This document shows, in pieces, positions 16,401 to 24,520 of a stretch of 64,000 nucleotides of DNA; positions within the stretch are counted from its first letter, which is position 1; every line of letters starts with the position of its first letter. A program made the position numbers and the translations under genes. Location of the stretch: assembly GCF_036697405.1 (NCBI RefSeq), contig NZ_JBAHWA010000006.1:186001-250000 (forward strand), read 5' to 3'. Origin of the DNA: Lysobacter sp036697405 (GTDB lineage: Bacteria; Pseudomonadota; Gammaproteobacteria; Xanthomonadales; Xanthomonadaceae). Under the pieces are notes generated by a model. It ran no database searches. It was not told the DNA's origin and was given only the letters and a program-made list of their open reading frames with translations.

Positions 16401-17630
16401 CTAGCCGCGCGCATTCCAGCGGATCCGGCCATTGGGGAACACCCGCAAGGACACGGCGGGGCGCCGGTTCGAGCCCAGCAGGACCACGGTGTCGCCGTGC
16501 TGGATGATGCGTTCGGCCGGCACCGAGTGCTGCTCGATGGAGGCCTGGACGACCCGCCCCTGGCGGATGCGCAAGGCGAAGCGGCCGGCCGGATCGCGCG
16601 CATTGACGACCACCGTGGGCCCGAAACCGCTGGCGATATATAGCTCGCGCATGCGCGCGGCGTGGAGCCCCGGCTCGGCGAGTCCCGCCGCGACGCCGCA
16701 TACGGCCAGCACGCCGGCCGCGACGGCGGCGCGCCGCAACCGGGAGGCCGGTGCCGCGGCGGGCGCCAGCAGGCGATGCAGGCGTTCGCTCAAGGCGGCG
16801 CCGCCGGAAGACGCCATCGCGACCGTCCGCCGGCCGGATCCCTCGGCCAGGCGCAACAGCGCCTGCGCCAGCCTGCCCGGCGCGGCGCCGTGGCCGACGG
16901 CCGCGGCGTCGCAAACGGCTTCGCGCTCGAAGGCGAGGCCGCGGTACAGCGCCCAGGCCGCGGGATGGAACCAGACCAGCGTCAGGCCCAGCCGTTGCAG
17001 CAGATTCCAGGCGAAATCGCGCCGGCGCGCATGCGCCAACTCGTGCAGCAGCACCGCCTCACGCTCGGCCTCGGCCAGGCCGGTCGCGAAATCCGCCGGC
17101 ACCATCAGCAGCGCGCGGCGCAGGCCGACGACCTGCGGGCCGGCGACCCGCGCGATGCGGACTTCGATACCGGCAGCCATGCCGCAGCGCCTGCGCAGGC
17201 GATCGACGGCGGCGACCAGGGCCGCCGGCGGCGCGCCCAGGGACAGCGCCGCCAGGCGCCTGAGTTCGCCGACCAGCTTGGCGAGGTGCAGGGCGACGCC
17301 GAGCAGCCAGCACGCCGCAAGCGCGGCCAGCAGATTCAGGTAGGTCGCATCGTGCGCCAGCGGCGCGAGCTCTACGGCCGGCTTCTCGCGCGAGATCTCG
17401 CCGCCCATGGTGGCGAACAGCAGATGGAAGCCGGCGATCGTCAGCAAGGGCAGGGCCGCCAGCAGCGCGTAGTGGGCGCTGGCGATGCGATAGCGCAGGC
17501 CGGGCCTGGAGACCGGCAGGATCCGGCTCAGCAAACGCCACGACAACCACAGCAGGCATCCCTGCAGCAGCGTCCCGCCCAAAGCGAACGCCAGCAGCTC
17601 CAAGACGTAGGCCAGCGTCGCGGGTGTCAT
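16401..17630 (-). CDS. M56-family (BlaR1-like) membrane metallopeptidase
   Basis: This 409-residue protein starts with several membrane helices (about 10-32, 50-75, 95-117). A cytoplasmic zinc-peptidase segment carries HELAH (196-200) and the third ligand E236 in FEREAVCD, as in BlaR1/MecR1. Another helix lies near 290-310 (AAVAAGVLAVCGVAAGL). The periplasmic tail of only about 90 residues is much too short for the penicillin-binding sensor of classic BlaR1, so this is a sensor of a different, unknown signal. In the family, signal binding activates the peptidase, which removes the BlaI repressor. It follows the BlaI gene by 17 bp. The start was chosen at the ATG next to that boundary; the frame is open further but the upstream residues belong to the overlapping gene. 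Confidence 0.86.
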   Translation of the reverse strand: MTPATLAYVLELLAFALGGTLLQGCLLWLSWRLLSRILPVSRPGLRYRIASAHYALLAALPLLTIAGFHLLFATMGGEISREKPAVELAPLAHDATYLNLLAALAACWLLGVALHLAKLVGELRRLAALSLGAPPAALVAAVDRLRRRCGMAAGIEVRIARVAGPQVVGLRRALLMVPADFATGLAEAEREAVLLHELAHARRRDFAWNLLQRLGLTLVWFHPAAWALYRGLAFEREAVCDAAAVGHGAAPGRLAQALLRLAEGSGRRTVAMASSGGAALSERLHRLLAPAAAPASRLRRAAVAAGVLAVCGVAAGLAEPGLHAARMRELYIASGFGPTVVVNARDPAGRFALRIRQGRVVQASIEQHSVPAERIIQHGDTVVLLGSNRRPAVSLRVFPNGRIRWNARG

Positions 17631-17647
17631 GGTCGATCGGCCGCGGT

Positions 17648-18070
17648 TTAGTCGGAGCCGGCTTCTAGCCGCTTGATGACAGCTTTGAGTTCCGCCAATT
17701 CCTGTCGGTCGATCGGGCGCGCATCCAACGCCTGCATGGCCAGCGCCAGCGACGACCCGGAGAACGCGCTGTCCATCCAGCCGCGCACCAGACGGTTGAG
17801 GGTGGGGCGTTCGGAGACCGAGGCCTTGTACACGTGCTGGCGCGCATCGGTGCTGCGCGAGACCAGGCCCTTGGCCAGCATGTTCTGCAGGATCTTCAGG
17901 GCGCTGGTGTAGCCGGTGTCCGTGCCCGCGTAGACCGCCTCGTGCACCTGCTTCACCGTTGCCGGCCCGTCCCGCCACAGGATGCGCAGGATGGCGAGTT
18001 CGGCGGCGGTCGGCGGCGATTTCTTCACCGCCTCAGGATGCGACGGATGCGGTCGCAAGACAAGGCGCAT
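17648..18070 (-). CDS. BlaI/MecI/CopY-family transcriptional repressor
   Basis: This winged-helix repressor, about 126-140 residues, has the family sequence PPTAAELAILRILWRDGPATVKQVHEAV, then TGYTSALKILQNMLAKGLVSRS (recognition helix and wing) and a C-terminal dimer helix. BlaI proteins bind paired palindromes and are cut by the BlaR1-type peptidase when the signal arrives. The peptidase gene follows by 17 bp. The likely target sites are the TACGA-N6-TCGTA pair at 16343-16380. The start is uncertain: ATG at 18070 gives 140 residues, whereas GTG at 18028 (VKKSPPTAAE) gives the more typical 126. Confidence 0.87.
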   Translation of the reverse strand: MRLVLRPHPSHPEAVKKSPPTAAELAILRILWRDGPATVKQVHEAVYAGTDTGYTSALKILQNMLAKGLVSRSTDARQHVYKASVSERPTLNRLVRGWMDSAFSGSSLALAMQALDARPIDRQELAELKAVIKRLEAGSD

Positions 18071-18137
18071 ACTCGTGCCGAGACGGACGCCGCGGCGTCT
18101 GGGATGCGGCGACGGCCGCGGCCAGGATCGACTCACG

Positions 18138-18884
18138 ATGGACGACACGGCAGTGCTGGTGGGCGAGGCCTTTTCTCCGTGGACCCTCAAGGCGCGATGG
18201 GCGCTGGACCACTGCGGCGTCGGCTACCGCTATCGCGAATACACTCCAGGCATCAGCGAGCCCTGGCTGCGCTGGCGCCTGGGCCAATGGCGGCGGCCGG
18301 TGTCGGTGCCGGTGCTGCTGACGCGCGAGCGCGCGATCCAGGGCTCATGGAAGATCGCCGAACACGCGGCGCGGTGCGCGGGCGACGCGCGTCTGGGCGA
18401 GTTCGCCGATATCCAAGCATGGGACGACATCAGCGAGCGCGGTCTGGCCGCCGCCAGGACGCGCGTGGTCCGCGCCGTGCTCGCCGACGGGCGCGCCCTG
18501 GACGAGTCGGTGCCGTTCCTGCCGGCCCGCGGCCGCTTCCTGCTGCGGCCGGTCGCGCGGCGGGTGGCGCGACGCCTGGACCGCAAGTACGCGCACCTGG
18601 CCTTTCGCGACGCGCACCGCGACGCCTTGCTCGAGCTGCGCCAGGGCCTGGCGCGCTCGGGCACGGGCTACGTGCTCAAGCGCTTCGGCTACGCGGACAT
18701 CACCCTGTCGGTGCTATTGGAAGCAGTGGTGCCGACCTCCGGCCCCGAAGCCCTGGGCCCCGCGCAGCGCGCGTGCTGGCACGACGCGGCGCTGGCCCGG
18801 GAATTCCGCGATCTGCTCGACTGGCGGGCCGGCTTGCATCGCATGCATGGCGTGCACGCATCGCGATCCGAGGCGTCGGGCTGA
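18138..18884 (+). CDS. Glutathione S-transferase-like protein
   Basis: This 248-residue protein has a thioredoxin-like N-terminal part (about 1-85: VGEAFSPWTLKARWALDHCGVGYRYREYTPG, then the cis-proline segment VSVPVLLT and GSWKIAEHAA). An all-helical C-terminal half carries LKRFGYADITLSVLLEAVVP, resembling the GST helix that holds the N-capping box. FSPW replaces the usual SPxS/C start of bacterial GSTs, so the active-site serine or cysteine is uncertain. It would conjugate or reduce with glutathione in the cytoplasm. The ATG at 18138 was chosen because sequence upstream of it does not fit the fold. It is divergent from the BlaI gene, only about 70 bp apart. A VOC protein gene follows by 31 bp. 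Confidence 0.8.
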   Translation: MDDTAVLVGEAFSPWTLKARWALDHCGVGYRYREYTPGISEPWLRWRLGQWRRPVSVPVLLTRERAIQGSWKIAEHAARCAGDARLGEFADIQAWDDISERGLAAARTRVVRAVLADGRALDESVPFLPARGRFLLRPVARRVARRLDRKYAHLAFRDAHRDALLELRQGLARSGTGYVLKRFGYADITLSVLLEAVVPTSGPEALGPAQRACWHDAALAREFRDLLDWRAGLHRMHGVHASRSEASG

Positions 18885-18915
18885 ATCATCGCCGCGCCCG
18901 AACCAGGAGGACTTC

Positions 18916-19296
18916 ATGAAACGCACATGGACGATCATCGGCGTCGCCGACGTGGCTTCCAGTTTCCGCTGGTACCAATCCCTGCTGGGGCTGCCGGCGA
19001 CGGCGCCCGCGCACAGCTATTTCGGCCAGATCCTCGACAGCGACGGCACGGTGCTGCTGTGCCTGCACGCCTGGGGCTCGCACGAGCATCCCAGCCTGAC
19101 CAGCCCCGAGCAGGCCACGCCGGGCAACGGTCTGCTGCTGTTCTTTCGCGTCGACGATTTCGCTCAGGCGCTGCTGCGCGCACGGGCACTGGTGCCGACA
19201 CTGGCGGAGGAACCGAACGTGAATCCGAACACCGGCACCGAAGAGTTCGCCCTGCGCGATCCCGACGGCTACTACGTCATGGTCAGCGCGCTCTAG
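18916..19296 (+). CDS. VOC-family protein (bleomycin-resistance-like)
   Basis: This 126-residue protein starts MKRTWTIIGVADVASSFRWYQSLLGL and ends with NTGTEEFALRDPDGYYVMVSAL. These are the two edge strands of the vicinal oxygen chelate fold, with the final metal-ligand glutamate replaced by valine or methionine. The usual first ligand histidine is also missing (W5-T6), so it may bind rather than transform a molecule. The start at 18916 has AGGAGG (18905-18910) six bases upstream. It lies 31 bp behind the GST gene and is probably co-transcribed with it. Confidence 0.82.
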   Translation: MKRTWTIIGVADVASSFRWYQSLLGLPATAPAHSYFGQILDSDGTVLLCLHAWGSHEHPSLTSPEQATPGNGLLLFFRVDDFAQALLRARALVPTLAEEPNVNPNTGTEEFALRDPDGYYVMVSAL

Positions 19297-19392
19297 CGCT
19301 CTACGGTCGGCGAGCGCGGCATTCGATCCGCGCTGCACTTCCGGCTTGCGTTCGACTTCGAGCTTATGCGCAGGCGAGCGCGCCGCCCCGGC

Positions 19393-19836
19393 TCACTCCA
19401 AAGGCGCGGACAGCGCATCGCGCAAGCGCTGCACCTGCCGATTCAGCGCGCCCAACTCCTGCGCGCTCATGCCCGAGCGCTGGCCCAGGGTCTCGGCCAG
19501 GCATCGGGTCTTGGCGCGCAGTTCGCGGCCGGCCGCGGTCAGGCGCACGTGCACCTGGCGCTCGTCCTGCGCGCTGCGTTGCCGCTCCACCAGGCCGGCC
19601 AGCTCCAAGCGCTTGACCAGCGGCGTGATGGTGCTCGGCTCCAGCGCCAGGCGCGTGCCGATCGCGCCGACGGTGAGCCCGTCGCTCTCCCACAGCGCGC
19701 TCAGGACCAGGTACTGCGGGTAGGTCAGCCCCAGCGCATCCAGCAGCGGCTTGTAGGCGCGGTTGATCGCGATGCCGGCGCCGTACAGGGCGAAGCAGAG
19801 CTGTTCGTCGAGCGGGAAGGGGGCCTTGCTGGCCAT
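19393..19836 (-). CDS. MarR-family transcriptional regulator
   Basis: This 147-residue winged-helix protein shows the MarR layout: an N-terminal dimer helix (MASKAPFPLDEQLCFALYGAG), the DNA-binding core (LTYPQYLVLSALWESDGLTVGAIGTRLALEPSTITPLVKRLELAGLVERQR), the wing (DERQVHVRLTAAGRELR) and a C-terminal helix. QLCFALY with its cysteine at about residue 14 resembles the peroxide-sensing OhrR/MarR group, but no second cysteine pattern is clear. The gene is divergent from a secreted alpha/beta hydrolase. The shared region holds three matching palindromes, so it likely represses both genes. Confidence 0.9.
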   Translation of the reverse strand: MASKAPFPLDEQLCFALYGAGIAINRAYKPLLDALGLTYPQYLVLSALWESDGLTVGAIGTRLALEPSTITPLVKRLELAGLVERQRSAQDERQVHVRLTAAGRELRAKTRCLAETLGQRSGMSAQELGALNRQVQRLRDALSAPLE

Positions 19837-19884
19837 GGCGATGTCCTCGATGCCTGTTTGGTCAATGACTTAGCGCGAATAATA

Positions 19885-19964
19885 TTATCACGATAAAAAA
19901 TATCTTGACATGCAGTTGGCGGGGTGTAGTCTAATTCTTATCGCGATAAATGATATCGCGATAT
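19885..19964 (+). promoter_or_regulatory. Divergent MarR operator region with promoter for the hydrolase
   Basis: Three palindromes of the form (T/A)TATCNNGATA(A/T) occur. They are TTATCACGATAA (19885-19896), TTATCGCGATAA (19938-19949) and ATATCGCGATAT (19953-19964); the last two are perfect and their centres are 15 bp apart. Between them is a perfect -35 TTGACA (19905-19910) and, 19 bp later, TCTAAT (19930-19935), reading toward the hydrolase. The downstream pair would cover the transcription start and initial transcribed region. The upstream one could serve the MarR gene. This arrangement is what a MarR-type repressor controlling both genes needs. Confidence 0.7.
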
Positions 19965-19994
19965 TCATACCTCAAGCCCCCAGGAGTAGACCCC

Positions 19995-20786
19995 ATGAAC
20001 ACCTCGCGTCCCCGCGTTTCGTCCGCCCTGCTCGCCCTGGCCCTGTCTGCGGCCCTCTCCACCGCCTCGGCGGCCGAGCCGGCCGCCGTCGCCGAACCGG
20101 CCCCGGCCACCACTGTGGTGCTGGTGCACGGCGCCTTCGCCGACGGCTCGTCCTGGAACAAGGTGATCCCGCTGCTGCAGGCCAAGGGCCTCAAGGCCGT
20201 CGCGGTGCAGAACCCGCTGAGTTCGCTGGAAGACGACGTCGCCGCGACCAACCGCGTCATCGACGCGCAGACCGGTCCGGTCGTGCTGGTCGGCCATTCC
20301 TGGGCCGGCACCGTGATCACCCAGGCCGGCGGCCACGACAAGGTCAAGTCGCTGGTCTACGTCGCCTCGTTCGCGCCCTCGCTGGGCGAGACCTCGGTCG
20401 ACGGCACCCAGGCCTTCCCGGCCAGCCCCGGCCTGGCCCGTGTCATCCAGGACGCCGACGGCTACCTGACGCTGCCGGCGGATGCGGTGGCCAAGGATTT
20501 CGCCCAGGACGTCAGCGCCCAGGAAGCCAACCTGATCGCGGCCACCCAAGGCCCGGTGCGCGCCGCCAACTTCGCTCAGAAGGTGACCGTCGCCGCCTGG
20601 ACCGCGAAGCCCTCCTGGTACATCGTCGCCGCCCAGGACCGCATGATCGACCCGGGCGCGCAGCGCGCGCTGGCCAAGAAGCTCAAGGCCAAGACCACGG
20701 TGCTGCCGACCAGCCATGTGCCGATGGCCTCGGATCCGGAAGCGGTGGCGGACGTGATCGCGGACGCGGCGCGCGCGGCCAAGTAA
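19995..20786 (+). CDS. Secreted alpha/beta hydrolase (esterase-like)
   Basis: This 263-residue protein has a signal peptide (about 1-27, ending STASAAEPA). The compact alpha/beta-hydrolase core shows TTVVLVHGAFADGSSWNKVIPLL (oxyanion HG), the nucleophile elbow VGHSWAG (Ser102), a likely acid in AAQDRMIDPGAQ, and the histidine in SHVPMASDPE. This group of single-domain hydrolases is widespread and often annotated simply as alpha/beta hydrolase or as a salicylate- or pyrethroid-type esterase; the substrate is unknown. An AGGAG sequence precedes the ATG at 19995. It is expressed from the divergent promoter with MarR operators and followed by a strong hairpin. Confidence 0.88.
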   Translation: MNTSRPRVSSALLALALSAALSTASAAEPAAVAEPAPATTVVLVHGAFADGSSWNKVIPLLQAKGLKAVAVQNPLSSLEDDVAATNRVIDAQTGPVVLVGHSWAGTVITQAGGHDKVKSLVYVASFAPSLGETSVDGTQAFPASPGLARVIQDADGYLTLPADAVAKDFAQDVSAQEANLIAATQGPVRAANFAQKVTVAAWTAKPSWYIVAAQDRMIDPGAQRALAKKLKAKTTVLPTSHVPMASDPEAVADVIADAARAAK

Positions 20787-20818
20787 GCGGTAGCGCGCAA
20801 CACACAGATGTGGCGATC

Positions 20819-20853
20819 GCCGGGAGTCCGTCTCTTCGAGATGGGCTCCCGGC
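20819..20853 (+). terminator. Long hairpin after the hydrolase gene
   Basis: GCCGGGAG (20819-20826) pairs with CTCCCGGC (20846-20853). The inner bases continue pairing (with two G-T pairs) down to a 3-base loop, making a stem of about 16 pairs. It lies 32 bp after the stop codon. There is no T-run, so termination efficiency is uncertain. Confidence 0.5.
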
Positions 20854-20965
20854 GAATCGTTATGGGCGCGCGTGATGCGTAGCGACCGGCGCAGTCTCCA
20901 ACGGCGAATGCCTGTTCCCGGGCCGAAGCGAACATAATGCGAGAGCCCTCGCATCCCGTCCTGCA

Positions 20966-21904
20966 ATGATCGCCTCAACCCTGGTTCGCTCGCTCGAAAT
21001 CGACGCAGCCTCGCATCCCCGAGGCCAGCCGCACATCAGCTCCGCCAGCGGCCTGGCGATCGCCGGCGACTGGTTCTACATCGTCGCCGACGACGAGAAT
21101 CACCTGATCGCATTGCCGAGCGCCGACGTGGAGTCCGGGGCCTTGCGGATGCTGCCCCTGCTGGCGGCGCGGCTGCCGACGGATCCGGCGGAGCGAAAGC
21201 GCCGGAAGCGGGATCTGGAGGCGCTGTTCCAGGTGCCGGGAGACCAAGGCCGCCCACCGATGCTGATCGCCTGGGGCTCCGGCTCGCGCGCGCAGCGCGA
21301 CTTCGCCTATGTCCTCGATCTAGGCGCGAACGGTGGCCTTGGCGGCGCCGCGCGAGCGGTGTCCCTGACGCGTCTGCACGAGGCGCTGCGCGGCCATGTC
21401 GCAGAGTTGAACATCGAGGCCGGGCTGGTGCAGGGCGGTGGCTTGTACTTGTTCAGCCGGGCCAACCGGAGCGCGCCGGTGAACGGATGCTTTCGCCTCG
21501 ACCTGGCCCCGGCGATCGATTTCCTGCTGGCCGACGAGGGCGAGGCGGAGGTGCCGCCGGTCCGTTTCACCGAACTCGACCTGGGCCGAATGGGCGACGT
21601 GCCTATCGGCATCACCGATGCGACTCCCCTCGCGGAAGGCGGCTGGCTGCTCAGCGCCGTGGCGGAAAATACCTCGAACGCCTACGACGACGGCCGATGC
21701 GCCGGGGCCGTGCTGGTCGCCTGCGACCCCGACGGGGAAGTGACCTGGACGGGCCGACTCGATGGCGGCTTCAAAGTCGAAGGCCTCGCTTTCGATCAGC
21801 GAGGCACGCTCTGGCTGACGACCGATGCCGACGACCCCGGTGTGGCGTCGGGGCTGCGCCGTCTGCGATGGCCTCCGCTCGGGTATCGCCCGCAGGCGCG
21901 ATAG
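20966..21904 (+). CDS. Uncharacterised cytoplasmic beta-propeller-like protein
   Basis: This 312-residue protein has no signal peptide. Its repeated short beta segments look like a propeller: SASGLAIAGDWFYIVADDENHLIAL near the start, IEAGLVQGGGLYLFSRAN in the middle, PIGITDATPLAEGGWLLSAVAE, and FKVEGLAFDQRGTLWLTTDADDP near the end. The pattern VEGLAF...GTLWLTTD resembles SdiA-regulated or esterase-like propellers and proteins of a domain of unknown function found across proteobacteria. No catalytic residues can be named. The ATG at 20966 follows a region without a good ribosome site. Function unknown. Confidence 0.72.
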   Translation: MIASTLVRSLEIDAASHPRGQPHISSASGLAIAGDWFYIVADDENHLIALPSADVESGALRMLPLLAARLPTDPAERKRRKRDLEALFQVPGDQGRPPMLIAWGSGSRAQRDFAYVLDLGANGGLGGAARAVSLTRLHEALRGHVAELNIEAGLVQGGGLYLFSRANRSAPVNGCFRLDLAPAIDFLLADEGEAEVPPVRFTELDLGRMGDVPIGITDATPLAEGGWLLSAVAENTSNAYDDGRCAGAVLVACDPDGEVTWTGRLDGGFKVEGLAFDQRGTLWLTTDADDPGVASGLRRLRWPPLGYRPQAR

Positions 21905-22146
21905 CGGTCGTTCGACGAACGCTCAACGCTGCCGTGCCGTGCCGTGCTGCGCGTTCCGATTTTTCGCAGCGAGCGCGATCGCTGCGCGCGGGGTGAAATC
22001 GGTGGCTGCCGGTTCGGTCACGCTCCACGCAATCGCACCAGGTCCGGGCCCTGCGCCGCTTCACGCCGGAGCGCCTGGTCGACCGCATGCTGCGCAAGGT
22101 CGACGAGTTCCGTCGACCGAGCGGACGAGCTTCGCAGCAAACCCGG

Positions 22147-22662
22147 CTATTCCGGCAGATTCGAACGGATCAGCTCCGCGGTCGCGGTAAGTTGCCTGGC
22201 CGGCACTCGAACCCGCTGCCGCCGCTGCGCATCTCCGCCTGGATCGTGCGAGGTGCCCTTTTGGCGTCCGGCGCCATCGAACGCGGCCAGTTGCGGCGGC
22301 CCTATGCCCCAATCGCTGCCCTTCTGCCGGGGCACGACGTGGAAATGGAAGTGCGGCGTTTCCTGCCCGCTGTAGACCCCGTTGTTCTGAAACGTGAGTA
22401 TTCCCAGGGGCCGATACGCCCCGACCAGCGCCTGCGCGACCCGCTTGGCCGAGGCCATGACGGCTCCGCATTCGTGTTCGGAAAGATCCAGCAGCGTCGC
22501 CACATGCCGGCGCGTGATCACGCAGCACTGGCCGAGTTCGAATTGCCAGGGATTGACCACGGTGAGCGTGTGTTCGCTTTCCTCCACCACCGCCCACCGT
22601 TCTTCGCGCCCGGCCATTCCCTCGCAAAGGTCGCAAGGATCTCTTATGGGAAGTTCGATCAA
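22147..22662 (-). CDS. HIT-family protein (histidine triad hydrolase)
   Basis: This 171-residue protein carries the histidine-triad signature HFHFHVVPR (H-x-H-x-H) at about 103-111, and the N-terminal CDLCEG cysteine pair of the Fhit/HinT-like zinc-binding branch. The family hydrolyses nucleoside phosphoramidates or dinucleoside polyphosphates, with the middle histidine as nucleophile. After the triad there is an extra tail of about 60 residues (Q/R-rich, then LTATAELIRSNLP) longer than HinT, which is usually about 115-140 residues. It stands alone, with about 240 bp to the converging gene on one side and 290 bp to the next gene on the other. Confidence 0.86.
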   Translation of the reverse strand: MIELPIRDPCDLCEGMAGREERWAVVEESEHTLTVVNPWQFELGQCCVITRRHVATLLDLSEHECGAVMASAKRVAQALVGAYRPLGILTFQNNGVYSGQETPHFHFHVVPRQKGSDWGIGPPQLAAFDGAGRQKGTSHDPGGDAQRRQRVRVPARQLTATAELIRSNLPE

Positions 22663-22953
22663 TGGCCTTCTCCGATTCGGTCGGCGGCTCGGCGCAGGGA
22701 CGATTGTAGTGTCCGCTGCGGGTCGAGCGCCGCAGATTCGCCGGGTCCGATAGCGTCCGGGAGCGGACTAGCGACTTGAACGCTCGTTCGGGTACCGTCC
22801 GGAACGCGCCGGCAACATCGGCGCAAGGTTTGCCTGTTGCCGTTCAAGGCCATCGGCAAGCGGGCGGCGCACAGGATTCGCCATGCCTGCCGTCGCCGGT
22901 ATTGGGCCGCGTATCATCGACTTCAGGCAGACCGACGCGTACACGAGCGCCCA

Positions 22954-23247
22954 ATGGAATCGATAGTGGCGACAGTGAGATCCGAGATATTCGGAAGCAA
23001 GAACCACTGGGGCCTCGGCCCCGCCGACGATGCCCGCGGACGCTTCGCGATAGCCACCGAATGCGACGTGCGGCTGGAGATCCAGGGCACCAGGAAGCAG
23101 GGTTACAACCTCGTCATGGCGCCCGAAGGTTTTTTCACCGCCGACTGCTGGTTCAAGACCAAGCAGGAGGCCCTGGAGTGCGCGCAGGAGTTGTTCGGCG
23201 TGGCTGCCGACCACTGGGCGCCGAATCCGGCGAACGCTCCGGCCTAG
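22954..23247 (+). CDS. Hypothetical small protein
   Basis: I do not recognise this 97-residue protein. It begins MESIVATVRSEIFGSKNHWGLGP and contains IQGTRKQGYNLVMAPEGFFTADCWFKTKQEALECAQELFGV, a plausible alpha/beta fold with well-mixed composition unlike the arginine-rich false frames around it. No signal peptide, membrane segment or metal motif is visible. The ATG at 22954 was chosen because the residues upstream of it look like GC-rich noise. The upstream 290 bp hold nothing I can name. Confidence 0.55.
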   Translation: MESIVATVRSEIFGSKNHWGLGPADDARGRFAIATECDVRLEIQGTRKQGYNLVMAPEGFFTADCWFKTKQEALECAQELFGVAADHWAPNPANAPA

Positions 23248-23441
23248 GCATTCCTCCGACATCCGGGGGCCGTGCGTCGCTTCATGCGCTAGCGCTGGGT
23301 CGGCTGTGCGGGTTCGACGAGTTCCGCTGATGGACGCACGGTCCCGGCCGGTGGCGGGCCAGGCGCGCAGGTCTGCCGTGGCGTGGTGGATGAAAAACCC
23401 GGCACCGCCGCCTTTCGCGCCAGCGGCGAGGCCGCCCCAGT

Positions 23442-23458
23442 TGCACTAAGATGGTGCA
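23442..23458 (+). promoter_or_regulatory. NtrC-binding box directly before ntrB
   Basis: TGCACTAAGATGGTGCA matches the enterobacterial NtrC consensus TGCACCAWWWTGGTGCA at 15 of 17 positions. It ends one base before the ATG of the sensor kinase gene. This suggests negative autoregulation of the ntrBC operon, as at the glnL promoter of E. coli, and raises the question of where translation begins. Confidence 0.78.
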
Positions 23459-24520
23459 ATGCCCCCCGATTCCGCCCCCGCGCCGGCCCTGGACAGCCTC
23501 ACCACGCCGCTGGCCTGGAGCGATGCCGGCGGGGCGATCCTGGGCTGCAATGCGGCGTTCTCGCGCTGGCTCGGGGTCAGCGCGCGGCGCCTGCCGGGCT
23601 GGCCGTTGGCCGGCCTGGACGCGGGCGACGGGCGCCTGGTCGCGGCCCTGGCACGCACCACGATGGACGAGTCGCTGCGCCTGCGCCGCACGCGCCTGCG
23701 CTACGCCGACGGCGAGGAGCGCTTCGCCGATCTGTGGCTGAGCCGGCTCGACGACGGCGGTTGGCTGCTGGAGGCGCATCCGGTCGACGAGTTCCCCGGC
23801 GACGATCCGGCGCTGTTGCTGCCGTCGGCGCTGTCGGCCTCGTTGAAGGGCCTGGCGCACGAGTTGCGCAATCCGCTTGCGGGCGTGAAGGGCGCGGCGC
23901 AGTTGCTGGCGCGGCGGCTCGATCACGGCAACGCCGGCAACGGCGATTCGCGCGAGCTGGTCGGGCTGATCGGCAGCGAGGTCGATCGCCTGACCGCCTT
24001 GCTCGATCAGCTGCTGACGCCGGCGCCGCCGCGCGCGCATGCGGCGCTGAACATCCATGCCGTGCTCGAACGCGTGCTGCGCCTGGCCGAAAGCGAGGCC
24101 GGTTGGGCGGTGCGGCTGGTGCGCGACTACGACCCCAGCCTGCCCGAGTTCGCCGGCGACGCCGACCGCCTGATGCAGGCAGTGTGGAACCTGGTGCGCA
24201 ACGCGATCGAGGCCGGCGCCACCCAGGTGACCCTGCGCACGCGCGCCGAGCACAGCGTGCGCATCGCCGATGTCGCCCACGCGATCGCGCTGCGCCTGGA
24301 GATCGCCGACGACGGCCGCGGCGTGCCGGAAGAGTTGGCCGAGCAGCTGTTCCTGCCGCTGGTGTCCGGCCGCGCCGAAGGCAGCGGCCTGGGCCTGGCG
24401 CTGGCGCAGCAGGTCGCGCGTGAGCATCGCGGTTCGCTGGCCTACCGTTCGCGACCGGGCCATACCGTGTTCACCCTGCTGTTGCCGATGCCGATCGAAC
24501 CGGAGACCCCGTCCGCATGA
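23459..24520 (+). CDS. ntrB: Nitrogen regulation sensor kinase/phosphatase NtrB
   Basis: This 353-residue soluble kinase has an N-terminal PAS domain (about 15-115), a dimerisation/phosphoacceptor segment with GLAHELRNPLAGVKGAAQLL (His134), and an ATPase domain. The ATPase boxes are N (LVRNAIEAGA), G1 (EIADDGRGVPEE) and G2 (GSGLGLALAQQV). The layout and the LxHELRNPLAG H-box identify NtrB (GlnL), which phosphorylates or dephosphorylates NtrC under control of the PII protein. The gene overlaps ntrC by 4 bp (ATGA). An NtrC box abuts the ATG, leaving no room for a ribosome site, so the real start could be downstream or the mRNA leaderless. Confidence 0.93.
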   Translation: MPPDSAPAPALDSLTTPLAWSDAGGAILGCNAAFSRWLGVSARRLPGWPLAGLDAGDGRLVAALARTTMDESLRLRRTRLRYADGEERFADLWLSRLDDGGWLLEAHPVDEFPGDDPALLLPSALSASLKGLAHELRNPLAGVKGAAQLLARRLDHGNAGNGDSRELVGLIGSEVDRLTALLDQLLTPAPPRAHAALNIHAVLERVLRLAESEAGWAVRLVRDYDPSLPEFAGDADRLMQAVWNLVRNAIEAGATQVTLRTRAEHSVRIADVAHAIALRLEIADDGRGVPEELAEQLFLPLVSGRAEGSGLGLALAQQVAREHRGSLAYRSRPGHTVFTLLLPMPIEPETPSA

